A stretch of DNA of 27,457 nucleotides from Glomus cerebriforme. Taxonomy: Eukaryota; Glomeromycota; Glomeromycetes; Glomerales; Glomeraceae. A model generated the notes under the pieces. It was given only the letters and a program-made list of their open reading frames with translations, was not told the origin of the DNA and made no database searches. The position numbers and the translations under genes were made by a program. The DNA lies in assembly GCA_003550305.1 (NCBI GenBank), contig QKYT01000108.1, positions 229,966 through 257,422 on the forward strand. Direction: 5' to 3'. The number at the start of each line of letters is the position of its first letter. Positions within the stretch are counted from its first letter, which is position 1. Positions 10,201-20,087 of the stretch are shown here, piece after piece.

Positions 10201-11352
10201 ATGGAACGTCTTAGTGGTCCAGAACTTATACAAAAAGCTTCTCAATTCATAGCGAATAATGAACTTGACGAAGCTGTAAAAATCTTTGGATATCTTGTTG
10301 ACAAAGTACCTGATGCTCCTTTACCACTATTAAGTAGATGCACTTGGTATGATACAGATGCTTTAATATTCGAGGAAAAGTTTAAGCTGATTATTGTCTT
10401 TTTTTCTTAGTCTGATACAATTAGGACAATATGAAGATGCAAAAAAAGATGGTATTTTCATTTTCAGTTAAATTTTATTATAAATCTTTATATTTTTAAC
10501 TAATGAAGTTATTTCTTTTTTTTATTAAGCTGAAAATTTGTTACATTTTCCCAACATGCCCATTAGTGAAGAATTAGTACCGGGAAATTCAACTTTACAT
10601 TCTGTAGCATATGTAAGATTAGCAAAATGTTATAAAGAATTAGGCCAAATTGAGGAAGCAGAAAGATTATTAAAAAAGCGATTAGAAATAGAAAAAATGA
10701 CGAAACCGCGAGAGATGATCAATGATGATAAAATAGAAGTTGAAATGAACAATGGACAATCTATAAAGACAAATGGGGCGTCAGAAAAATTAAGATTGCA
10801 AGGAAATGAATTATATAAATTAAGAAAATTCAAAGAAAGTTCAGAAATTTATTCAAAAGCATTAGAACTTGACCCTAATGATATTTTAATCCATTCAAAT
10901 CAAGCTCTCGTGTTGTTGAAACTTAATGAATTAGATGATGCTTTAGTTCATGCAGAAACTTGTATTAGATTAAATTCTAAATGGTCAAAAGGATATTATC
11001 GTAAAGGTAGAATTTAACTTATTTAATTTTTTGATTGATTTTTGATTTGATGAAAACTAACATTTTATTGTAATGTTAATTTATAGGATGTATATTGCTT
11101 GAACAAAAGAAATATAGTGAAGCATTTGCCGCTCTTCAGTTAGCAAAAAATTATGGTGCGGAAGATGCTGATTTATCAAAAAAAATCAATCTTGCTCGTA
11201 AACAACTTAAAAATCCAGTAAACTTAAATTTAATTATAATATCCGTAGCAGTTACTATCATTTCAGTTCTTTTGTTGTATGTTGTAGAATTTGAACAAAT
11301 TAAGCACTTGATTTATTGGTTATTTGGCAATTATTTTGGAGATATTTGGTAG
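10201..11352 (+). CDS. Tail-anchored TPR protein with Hsp70/Hsp90 carboxylate-clamp residues
   Basis: Four exons: 10201-10346, 10411-10451, 10530-11006, 11087-11352. They total 930 nt, or 309 residues. The N-terminal half has divergent TPR helices (NELDEAVKIFGYLV; LAKCYKELGQIEEAERLLKK). Residues about 147-250 form a canonical three-TPR block like HOP/STI1. The dicarboxylate clamp that grips the EEVD tail of Hsp70/Hsp90 is present as R151 (usually Lys), N155 in GNELY, N186 in HSNQA, K216 and R220 in KGYYRKG. Residues about 266-288 (NLIIISVAVTIISVLLLYVV) are a single C-terminal membrane span, so the protein should be tail-anchored facing the cytosol. Family logic suggests a membrane-docked co-chaperone at the ER or mitochondrial outer membrane; the organelle and the client are unknown. 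It has no clear one-to-one named orthologue that I recognise. Its stop lies 5 bp from the stop of the convergent Maf gene. Confidence 0.9.
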
Positions 11353-11357
11353 TTCTT

Positions 11358-12139
11358 TTAAATTTCTTGTTTTTTTACTAATTTCTCTAATTCTATAAAA
11401 ACTTTAGTTGGAAATCCAACTACATTATAATAACACCTATCATAAAAAATAATATAGAAATCTTTTAGATTTTTCATAGATAAAATTTTTTATATTAAAA
11501 ATAATTACCCGTTAATCTTTTCGACAAAGAAAGAACCAAGTGCTTGATAACCATAGGCTCCCGCTTTATCCATTGGTTCACCAGTTTCAATGTACGCATT
11601 AAAATCTTCTTCGCTACATTTTCTAAATATAACTTCAGTTTCTTCCGTAAATGAAACAATTTTATAATTTGGATGAACAGATTCTTTTAAAGAATAAATA
11701 AAAGCGATTCCTGTGTAAACTCGATGTGATCTTCCATTAAGCCTCTTTAGAATTCGTAAAGCATCTTCAGTATCTTTTGGTTTTTCCAAAATATCGCCAT
11801 CTATTGAAACAATTGTATCGGCTGCAATCACAATATCAACTTCTTGATCATCTTGCTTTCATAATTTCATAATTAATAAATTATTTTAAATAAAATAATA
11901 TCTTTATACTATAAAATACGAACCACTAATCGTCCATAAACTTCCAAACCTTTCTCAGTTGCATTTGTAATAGCATATTCAGAAGGTGCATATTTTGCTT
12001 TATCTAATGTTTCAGGAAATTTACTGGGTACAACATCAAAATTCAAACCCAATCTTGTTAAAATTTCTCGTCGACGTGGAGAACCAGAAGCGAGAACAAC
12101 ACGTTTATTTTTAAGGTGACGAACAAAAGCAAACGGCAT
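11358..12139 (-). CDS. Maf-family nucleoside triphosphate pyrophosphatase
   Basis: Three exons on the minus strand: 12139-11924, 11855-11509, 11436-11358. They total 642 nt, or 213 residues, the usual Maf length. The N-terminus LASGSPRRREIL is the Maf signature (S-x-SPRR). Exon 2 carries IAADTIV with the catalytic Asp85, then EKP, and MDKAGAYGYQ at 167-176. The last exon is only 79 nt; it supplies CYYNVVGFPTKVFIELEKL, the conserved family ending. Reading straight through exon 2 would stop at EKING and lose it. Maf proteins hydrolyse non-canonical or modified NTPs to NMP and pyrophosphate, a house-cleaning role; ASMTL in animals has this domain fused to a methyltransferase, which is absent here. 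The first intron donor is GTTCGT; GTGGTT three bases upstream is also in frame and would remove one valine. Confidence 0.9.
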
Positions 12140-12224
12140 TTTAAATTAATACACCAACTATGGTTTGTTTTTTTTATAAATATCACAGTTTCATGATCTA
12201 CAATAACATTATTGGAGGGTATTA

Positions 12225-12991
12225 TCATATCTCGTCATTAAAACTCAAGTGATATCTCATTTTTTGCGATTTCTTTTTCGCTTTTTTTCCTGATTTATCA
12301 TTTTCAATTTCATTGTCGCCGCGTTTACGTTTCATGTTATCGATGACTTCATTGATTGCTTTTATTGGCATATTAGATTCATTTTTTGCCTTTGAATGAG
12401 AGCCAACAACCGTTTCTGATTTACTTGTGGTTTCTTTTTTCGTTTTTGGTTTACGAAAAAGAACTTTTCCCGTTTTCTCATCTACAACTGGATGATTATC
12501 ATCGTCGAAATCACTTTCTTTATCTTCCATCGAGGAAGCTTCTTTTTTTTATATTCCATAAATAAAAGTTGATTATCAAGTAATTTATTCTTGACTAAAC
12601 AATAAGAAATTAGTATACAAACCCTTTTCTTCAGATTTTTTCCTAGTATCCAGATATGATTTTACTTCCTGTTCACTCATATGTTTTCCTTCTTTTAATA
12701 CTACAATTTGTGGTCTTTCTTCTTCTCTTGCCGCATTAAGTTCATCATCTGAAGGTTCTTCATTACTCATATCTTCATTTGCAGCTTGAAGTCGCTTATC
12801 ATCATTATAATTATTTGTTTGAGGTGTTAGCCCTTGTAGAAAACGTGGGACCTAAATTCAATATATAAGTTTTTATTTTTAAAACAAATCAATATATAAG
12901 TTAATATCATAAATTTGAAAAATATTCTTACCTGTTTAACATAAGTAAGTCCTTTTTTGAATTGATATGGTGTTGTTTTCTTCGGAGGCAT
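12225..12991 (-). CDS. DUF4604 protein, KIAA1143-like
   Basis: Three minus-strand exons: 12991-12932, 12851-12623, 12538-12225. They total 603 nt, or 200 residues. It begins MPPKKTTPYQFKKGLTYVKQ and continues VPRFLQGL, then an acidic stretch, RPQIVVLKEGKHMSEQEV, GKVLFRKPK, a lysine-rich tail (KRKRGD, KSGKKAKKK) and MRYHLSFNDEI. The order of conserved blocks (start with K-x-LTYV-x-x-x-PxFL, the PQIVVLK centre, the FRKP block and the LSF-DE end) is that of human KIAA1143, family DUF4604. The function is unknown; the basic clusters suggest a nuclear location. Exon 1 is 60 nt and was found from its conserved start. The gene lies 85 bp downstream of the Maf start on the same strand and is divergent from the hydrolase gene. 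Confidence 0.88.
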
Positions 12992-13203
12992 ATCGAATAA
13001 AAATTTAAAGCAAGATATCTTGATAGTGTTGTGATATGCAGGGTTTAACCTAAATACGATTTATTCTCCCGACCTACCGTAATTATTTCGGTGGATCCTT
13101 ACAGCTATATCAAACATACTGGCTTTCAAGCTACTATATTAGGTTTAGCCTCAAATTCGCTTAACGTTAAACTGAGAAACTTTTGGAAAGCGTTTACTTA
13201 AAC
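12992..13203. promoter_or_regulatory. Shared divergent promoter region, 212 bp
   Basis: The start codons of the DUF4604 gene (minus, 12991) and the hydrolase gene (plus, 13204) are 212 bp apart. Both promoters and both 5' leaders must fit here. It has slightly higher GC than the spacers, with patches CCCGACCTACCG at about 13068 and TTCGGTGGATCC at about 13088. No clear TATA box is seen. Confidence 0.6.
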
Positions 13204-15012
13204 ATGACAGACTTGCAAATTCGTTTATTGCGACACGCGCTTATTATTGCGCTTGGTGGTTCATATCTGATTTGTTCAACTTTCTTAATACTAATGTTTA
13301 TTCCACCATTTACACTCTTTGGGTGTTTTTTTTTGCCGATCATTGTCGGGTGTAGCGTTAGTAAGTTTTAATGTTTTATAATGAATTTTATTTTATTTTT
13401 TTCCTAAACATGAGAATGTAACTAATTTTTTGATACATCAATTATTATATCAACAAATTTAAGTTGGTGCTTATTGTATTGCATGGTTGTTATATTTATC
13501 TCTTGGTAAGTATATTGAAACTTTAATTAAATCAGTCATTTTTTTTAATCTTTTTATCGTCTTCGTATAGCTCAGACAGATCGGAAATTCAATATTCCGT
13601 ATAACCCAAAACGCATAATAAAAGTTAATTATGCTGGTTTCCAAATATTATGGACTTCCATATTATATCTACCATTATTAGCGGAATACGGATATCTGAG
13701 GTTCTTTGTATTAAGAAAAAAGCTTCGACGAATTATAAAGTAATGTCTTTAAAATTTAATTTATTATTTATGGAAGATATGTTAACTTTTTTCTTTTTTC
13801 TTTGATATTAAAAGAGAAGATATATTTTACGGGAGCCAGACAAATACAAATCGTCTTGATGTTTATATTCCCGATACTGCAAAATTGCAGCAGCAACTTT
13901 TTGATAAAGCTACACATCCTGTGATTGTGTTTGTTTATGGTGGAGCTTGGAGCTCCGGTATTTTAATCCATTTAAGATCTTTTTTTTCCTAGATATTAAA
14001 TAAGAAAACTAACATTTTAAATTTTTTAAACAGGTGATAAAATAATGTATGTTCTTTTAGCCCTTCGATTAAGACAACTTGGTTACGTTGTTGTTGTTCC
14101 TAATTATACTCTATATCCAAACGTATGTGACTAGTTGACTCAAAATGGATTATTCCTTTGTTTCATTATATTATTTTAATCTTTATGATTTTAATTATTA
14201 TTTCATTTTATTTTCATTTAGGGAAAGATTGATCTAATGATTTCTGATATCAAACGATCTTTGGTTTGGACAAAAAGATATATTGAGTATGATGTATTTA
14301 TATTATTATTATATTATTTTGATCAATATTTTATAATAATATTTATTTATGTTACAGTAAATATGGTGGTGACCCAAATAAAATCCATCTTATGGGACAT
14401 TCAGCAGGCGCTCATTTAGTTTCTCTCGTAACAGTCCGAGATGCAATTATTAAATCTCAAACTAATTCAAACCTGGAAGATATTGATCCAGAATTGGAAT
14501 TACCAAAGATTCATGGATTAATACTGTAAGTCATTTTGACTGATTTTAGAATTTCGAAATTCAAATAAAATTAATTAATTAATATGATTGGTAACAGTTT
14601 ATCTGGCGTGTTTGATATATCAAGTCATTTCATATGGGAATCTAACCGTGGTGTGGAGGAACTTTCTGCAATGGCTCGAGTCATGGGCGATAAACAAGAA
14701 AGTTTTGCTTTGAATTCGCCTACGACTCTTATTGAAAATGCTTTGAAAAGCAATACAAATATTGATCAGTTAAAAAGTTTGATACCTGCCAAAATATTAT
14801 TTATTCATGGAGATAAGGATCATGTAGTTCCATTAGATTCCACATTAAGGTTTAATGGAATATTAAGTGAATTAAACATAAAAGATCTGAGACTAATAAT
14901 ACCAACAGAAACGGATCATGGTGATCCAGTAATTGGTTTTATGTACAGTCCTTTAAAAAACAATTTAACTTCTCAATTATTTTTTGAACTTGCTGATTTC
15001 ATGTCACATTAA
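13204..15012 (+). CDS. Membrane-anchored alpha/beta hydrolase, isoprenylcysteine methylesterase-like
   Basis: Eight exons: 13204-13360, 13464-13505, 13571-13739, 13815-13957, 14034-14122, 14222-14286, 14358-14525, 14598-15012. They total 1248 nt, or 415 residues. The first ATG in frame is at 13204. The first 100 or so residues hold several hydrophobic segments (ALIIALGGSYLICSTFLILM; FGCFFLPIIVGCSVIGAYCI; ILWTSILYLPLLAEYGYL). The catalytic domain follows: NRLDVYIP, the oxyanion block VYGGAW (GG at 165-166), YGGDPNKIHLMGHSAGAH with nucleophile Ser237, HGDKDHVVP with the probable acid Asp352, and TDHGD with His385. This order and the NRLDVY/YGGDP wording match plant and animal prenylcysteine alpha-carboxyl methylesterases, which reverse CAAX carboxyl methylation on prenylated proteins in endomembranes. 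The substrate is inferred; a generic esterase/lipase of the same fold is the alternative. Confidence 0.9.
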
Positions 15013-15710
15013 TTATTTATTTTTAAAGTATTAATATTAAACATCATTAAAATAATTCTATAATAATATTATAACAATCAAGATTTTCATTGATTACATA
15101 ATAAATTATAATGACACCAGCGTATTAACTTAAAATTGATTTTTTTTCGTAGTTTACTATAATTATTTGTTTGAAATCACATGGACATGATCACGTAATT
15201 GAATACTCTGATATCATCATTTATGCAGTTAAATATAAATTAATTAATTCGTAATTCAATAAGCGCAAAATGAATTGATTATAATCGATTTAGTACCATA
15301 CAATTTTTTCTGATATCTAATTGACTTTTTTCTTTAAATTACCCTTTGGTCGTTCTTAGAAGGTTAGTAAATATCCGAAATTAGATTTACTTTTATGGAA
15401 AACATCTGTGTGGACTATCGGAGAATTTTTAAACTTTAATTTAAGTTACGCAAGATCTGCATTTTGTTGTCACACGATATTTAATGATTTCTATTAATAT
15501 ATGTAACATATGTAACATATTCTATGTAAACAGATTTTTTTTTATGTTAACTTCAGATCAATGAGTAATTTTTCTATTATATATATATACTGTATATTGT
15601 AAGTTCATGAAAAACAGTAAACACAAATTTAACAATTTCTTTTTTGTTTCCAACGCCACTAAAGCGATCTTAATTAAGGAACCGTATGTTCTAGTTGAAC
15701 GATTCAAATC
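15013..15710. other. Intergenic region upstream of the Rua1-C gene
   Basis: No gene is visible. It contains the 3' flank of the hydrolase gene and the promoter and leader of the next. Two adjacent copies of ATATGTAAC (15499-15507 and 15509-15517, each followed by ATAT) form a short direct repeat about 200 bp before the start codon. A TATATATATATACTGTATAT stretch lies at about 15580-15599. Confidence 0.5.
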
Positions 15711-17662
15711 ATGTATTCACCCAAGTCCTTTGATAAAGAAATTAATATTCGTCAAGTATCGCCAACAGAACAAAAACAATTTCCTGAGCAGTCACCACTA
15801 GATAGTATTTCAGGAAATGGAAACGAAACTGAAATGTTTGTTATTAATCAACGTAAGCTTTTTATACATAATTCAACACAATATAAATAAATAATGTATT
15901 TTCTCTTTTATTTATTATTGTTGGAATATTGAACTATGTATAAGCTAAATAATTTTTCTTTACATTAAAACAGATTGTGCTACAGATTATATTGATGTTC
16001 ATAAAGCATTAAATCATTCTCTAACAATAAAATATTCGATACTTGATCTTGAAAACAACGTGTACGATAATTTAAATAGCTTTGAAAAGACAAGTCAATC
16101 AAATTTATATAATTACTATCCTTGCTGTCAACAATACAATCATTCAAGTCCAAAATTTTACTATACAAATATTCAAAGAATTGATGTTAAAAGATGTCAA
16201 ACTACTGATCAATTTGATTTTCTCTTGAATAACCATAAGCACTTAAACTCATTAGATTCGTACAATACATCTTCTCAAACAGCCCGAGAACAGCAAACTC
16301 ATTTTTTAAATAATCATAATTCTATACAGTGGTATCCTAATAATATTAACTCCAATAATATAAATTCAGAGCGGAATGGATCATTTAGTAATAATTTAGT
16401 ACCTACTTTACCAATTTCAACATCCTCATCATATGGTTTATGTTCTTTTAATGGAAAAAATGAAGAAAATCGTGAACATAGATCTTTATTTTCAGAATCA
16501 AAATTTAGAACATGGACTATTCCTGATTCGCAGCAATTAAGTTCTCCACAATTACAACATTCTATCCAACAAGAGAATCAGACCATATCAACGGATAATA
16601 ATCACTTAGAATCAAATTTTGACGACCGAGATAATGATTTGGTTAGTGATTTCGATAATGAAATGAATAATAAAAGTTCATCGCAAATTGGAACCAAATC
16701 AGCATCAAATAAATCATTCTCTAGTCTGCCTTCATTCTTGGAGCCTCATTTTCCGTCATGTGATGATGATACATATAGATATGAAATTTCTCCTTGGAAT
16801 ATTGTCGGTAATCATTACAATAATTCATCAAGTTTAACTCAACTTCCACAACCAATAATTCCTCTTCATTGCTGGGGAGATCAAGTTGTTGCTTTACCCA
16901 GTTCATCTCAGTCAATAAATTCCTTACATCTAACAACAGGAAATCGTGCATTACAGGATGATGTGTCCGAGATATCATTCAATGAATTCAATCATTTTAC
17001 AAGTAAACAAACGAAGGAATTTGCTGAAAATCAAGGAACTAGCCTTTCACACAATCTACCACTTTTAACAATTGGATCAAATAAGAATAAATATGACGTA
17101 CAACAAAAATTTGATGTATATCAAATTCAGTCAAACATTGATATGGATGATGATGTTTCAGAGACTTCAGAACCTCCGGTTGATCCTAATGATCCAAGAC
17201 CATATGCACGACCTCGAAGGCAAAAGCTTAGATTTCCAGGTGATATGTATACTCCTCAATGGGTGAAATATTCAGGCCATGCTAAAGAAGGATATTGTGG
17301 TAGTTGCAAACCGGGTAAATGGTTACAATTGAAGAACAGTGCATATTGGTATATCATATATGGTTCAAATTTGAAGTTTTGTTTACTAGTTAGTATTACT
17401 AATAATTTTTTGATTAAGGTACCATAAACAAATCTTTCATGGCATTTCTCCTGTTTCTGGCAAAATGTTTGTTCCTCCAGTTGAAACACGGAAATCTGAT
17501 GCTGATGATTGTACTGAAGGATTATGCCATCAATGTTGTCAATGGATTCCAATCATTACAAAGAAAAAGAATTCAATGCTTTGGTTTCGTCATGCATATA
17601 AATGTCATATTTATATTAAACCCAAAAGCTATCTACCCAAAAAAAATGTGAAAAAAAATTAG
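15711..17662 (+). CDS. Rua1 C-terminal domain transcription regulator
   Basis: Three exons: 15711-15852, 15974-17348, 17419-17662. They total 1761 nt, or 586 residues, starting at the ATG of MYSPKSFDKEINIRQ. Residues 1-450 are low-complexity, rich in N, S, Q and H, with acidic patches (NFDDRDNDLVSDFDNE; DMDDDVSETSE), as expected of an activation region. Residues 455-575 are the Rua1_C domain (formerly DUF4451): PRPYARPRRQKLRFPGDMY, GYCGSC (C489, C492), WLQLKNSAYWYHKQIFHGIS, EGLCHQCCQW (C542, C545) and LWFRHAYKCH (H564, H569), a Cys/His zinc-binding arrangement. The last intron falls inside the highly conserved AYW|YHKQ block, which fixes it. In Ustilago maydis, Rua1 activates the ustilagic acid glycolipid cluster. 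No such cluster is present here, so only the DNA-binding regulator role carries over. Confidence 0.88.
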
Positions 17663-18124
17663 ATTACAATTAAATGAAAAGACAAAAAACATTAGTAGTG
17701 TATTATTACAACTGTATCTTTAATGCTAAATGTATTATCTTTCATCTTATGTATTAGGTCTTATAAAAAAATTTTAAAATATATCATATTTATAACATAG
17801 CAATTTTTCAAAGAAGAAACTATAACAATTTTTTTCTTTGATATAAAGCTTTTAAATTTATACTATAGATGTATTTTCAATTATTTTGCAAGTTTACTTA
17901 TGCTTTGGAAGAGATTTAAAATGCCATTTTTGACTTTATATATAAATAATTGATTTTACCTCTTTGCTAATCATTTCCAAAAATGGATAATAAAAATAAA
18001 ATAAGTTAATAAAATCAGTAACTTTAAAAGCTATATGTAATATATAATTATATTATAGTTAGAAAATTTTAATGCTTATCCTAGGTAAAAATCACCTTAT
18101 TATATGATAATAATAATAATTAAT
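17663..18124. other. AT-rich intergenic spacer
   Basis: No gene is seen between the Rua1-C stop and the left inverted end of the recombinase element. A weak inverted pair (CCATTTTTG near 17922 and CCAAAAATGG near 17977) is the only structure noticed. Confidence 0.6.
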
Positions 18125-18385
18125 AGTTATTCGGCACGAAGTGCCAAATGAGTGATTTATCAGGTGTCACGTGATTTTATTCATTTCTCTAAATAAATCG
18201 CGTCTCTTTTTAAACTTTTCTTCTTGCTAAACTTTTAAACTCTCTTTAAATGAAACACGTCTTTTTTTATACCATTTTTCTTTAAAAAAAAAAATATTCT
18301 TTTAAAACTTATTTTAATAATAAAACCTTTTTATATAATAAAAATTTTCTTCTCAACTAACTTGAATAAAAATACATTTCTTTCA

Positions 18386-19882
18386 ATGGAAAATACCAAG
18401 TTTAATAATGTGAGTTGATATTTATGTACATTAAAGATAAATAAATATTATTACATTCAAAACTAATAACAATAATATTTTAGTCTTATTTCAAACCTAC
18501 AGCTGAAGAACTCACAAAAGTTCAACAAAGCCGTGTGCCATTAAATACAACTAGATGTACTGAAAAGTGGGTCAATATTTTGAATTCTTGGCGAAGCCAT
18601 CAAAATGTTGGCTACAAATATGCATTAGAATCACTTACTTCTAATGAACAAATTGAAAAGGAAATGTGTGAATTTATATATGGTGTTAGGACAAAAAAAG
18701 GCGACCAATATTCAAGAGCCTCACTTAAAAATGCAGTTACCTCAATAAGTCGCCACCTAAAAAATTCAATACCACGTTGGAATTATAATCTTTTAGACAA
18801 GAATAATTTTCCCAAACTTCATGCCACACTTGATGGTACTTTAAAAGAAATGAAAAGGTTAGGGATAGGTGCTGCAAAGCCACATGAAGGCTTAACAAGT
18901 GAGGAAGTAAAACTTATCCTCCACCATAATGCTACATCTCCCAATGAACCTGAAGGATTACTCAGGAGAGCCTTTTTATGGATTTGTCTGCTAGGATGTC
19001 CACGAGGTGGTGAACATCACAATTTACTAATTGATCAATTTGAAGATACAGAAAAAGGATTTATTTTTAAAAAGTTTCATCAAAAAAATGATCAAGGAGG
19101 ATTAGAAGGAAGTCAACTTACCTTTGAAATACCATTTCCATCAGATATTGAAGGTAAAGTTGAATCTAATGCAGACATTCGTAAGTATATTTCAATGAGA
19201 CCTTCAAATTGTACAACTAAAGAATTTTATCTGGGTATTTCAACAAAAGCATCAGGTAAACTACTTTCTATTTTAATTATTTTCTACTTTAAATTGAAAA
19301 TGAAAACTATTCTCTATTGATTTTTTTTAGCAATTTCCAAAGGAAAATGGTACCATGATCGTCCTCTTGGTGAAAAACGGGTTAGAGGAATGTTTCGAGA
19401 AATATGTCTTGCATGTGGAATTGAAATATCTGGAAGGAATATCTCTAATCATTCTGGAAGAGATACATCAATTCAATCAATATTTGATGCTGGCAATGAA
19501 GAAGTTGAAGCAATGGCAATTTCTGGCCATAATTCATCAGCTGGAGTGCGTAATTATTTTAAAGTGACAACAGAAAAGAAAAGAACCATCCTCAATTCAG
19601 TTTTACAGAGGTTAACTAACAATAATGATGATGAAAAACAGCAAGACAATGAGGTATTTAGTATTTTTATTATAATATATTTAAGAATTTGCATATTGAC
19701 TTTAATTTAATATTTTATAGTTATCTCATGGTTTTAACAAAGCTTCGCAATTATTAAACAAGAAAAATAAAAGGCCATTGCAAGAATGTTCCGAAACAAA
19801 TGTAATTAACAAAAAGAAAAAAAGAAAGGGTAAAACAACAATTATAAATCATTATTATAAGCACTGTTCTATTTATAATTAA
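18386..19882 (+). CDS. Crypton-like tyrosine recombinase (DUF3504-type) with full catalytic set
   Basis: Four exons: 18386-18409, 18484-19255, 19331-19653, 19721-19882. They total 1281 nt, or 426 residues. Residues 1-130 form a helical region resembling the core-binding part. The catalytic domain keeps Arg182 in LLGCPRGGEHHNLL, a Lys-rich beta region (FIFKKFHQKND), His306-x-x-Arg309 in NISNHSGRDTSI, His332 in AISGHNSS and the nucleophile-like Tyr341 in VRNYFKVT. Together these are the R-K-HxxR-H-Y set of tyrosine recombinases. The fold is that of DUF3504 proteins such as KIAA1958, QRICH1 and ZMYM2, which derive from Cryptons and, as known in vertebrates, are not active recombinases. The C-terminus has a probable nuclear signal (KKKKRKGK) and no GCR1_C domain. 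It has no internal stops, so it is young, active or under selection. Whether it is mobile or domesticated cannot be told here. Confidence 0.88.
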
Positions 19883-19935
19883 TAATATTTCAATGTAATA
19901 TATATAATACTGTAAATAAATGTAACAATAAATAT

Positions 19936-20036
19936 TGCCTGATACACGATTTTTTAATGCCTAATACATGATTTTTAGTGCCTGATACACGATTTTAGTG
20001 CCTGATACATGATTTTTTGCCCGATACATGATTTAC
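19936..20036. repeat. Five-copy subterminal repeat array, TGCC(T/C)(G/A)ATACA(C/T)GAT
   Basis: Units start at 19936, 19958, 19979, 19999 and 20018 and are 19 to 22 bp long. Each begins TGCC, then (T/C)(G/A)ATACA(C/T)GATTT. The right element end, TGCCGGATAA at 20071, and the reverse complement of the left end, TGCCGAATAA, carry the same core. The left end also has an inverted relative (TTTATCAGG, 18156-18164). The array begins 54 bp after the recombinase stop. It looks like a set of binding sites for the element's own protein; that role is inferred. Confidence 0.75.
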
Positions 20037-20087
20037 AATAACTATCAACAATTATGAATAAATCACGTGATGCCGGATAAGTTATAA

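Larger units (their letters stand above)
18125..20087 (+). mobile_element. Candidate Crypton-like tyrosine recombinase element with inverted ends
   Basis: The recombinase gene lies between imperfect inverted ends. On the left are TTATTCGGCA (18127-18136) and CACGTGATTTTATTCAT (18168-18184). The reverse complement of the right end gives TTATCCGGCA (from 20080) and CACGTGATTTATTCAT (from 20069). Thus 9/10 and 16/17 positions match, but the left end has about 30 extra bases between the two blocks. Those bases complete a GGCAC-GAA-GTGCC hairpin (18133-18145). AGTTAT stands directly outside both ends (18125-18130 and 20080-20085), a possible target duplication. A five-copy subterminal array sits at 19936-20036. 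Known Cryptons usually lack terminal inverted repeats, so the boundaries are a hypothesis. Confidence 0.55.

Noticed and set aside
13183..13203. Upstream extension of the hydrolase from a TTG codon
   Set aside because: A TTG start is not expected in a fungal gene; the first in-frame ATG is at 13204.
16060..16062. GTG as the start of the Rua1-C protein
   Set aside because: The frame continues upstream through an intron to the ATG at 15711, and the exon lengths sum correctly.
16721..17552. Minus-strand frames opposite the Rua1-C gene
   Set aside because: Antisense shadows; the plus strand carries the conserved zinc-binding domain.
6711..17662. Functional gene cluster (for example secondary metabolism around the Rua1-C regulator)
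   Set aside because: The neighbours are unrelated housekeeping genes and no biosynthetic enzymes are present.
18535..18537. GTG start for the recombinase
   Set aside because: The exon is open further upstream and joins a short first exon with an ATG at 18386.
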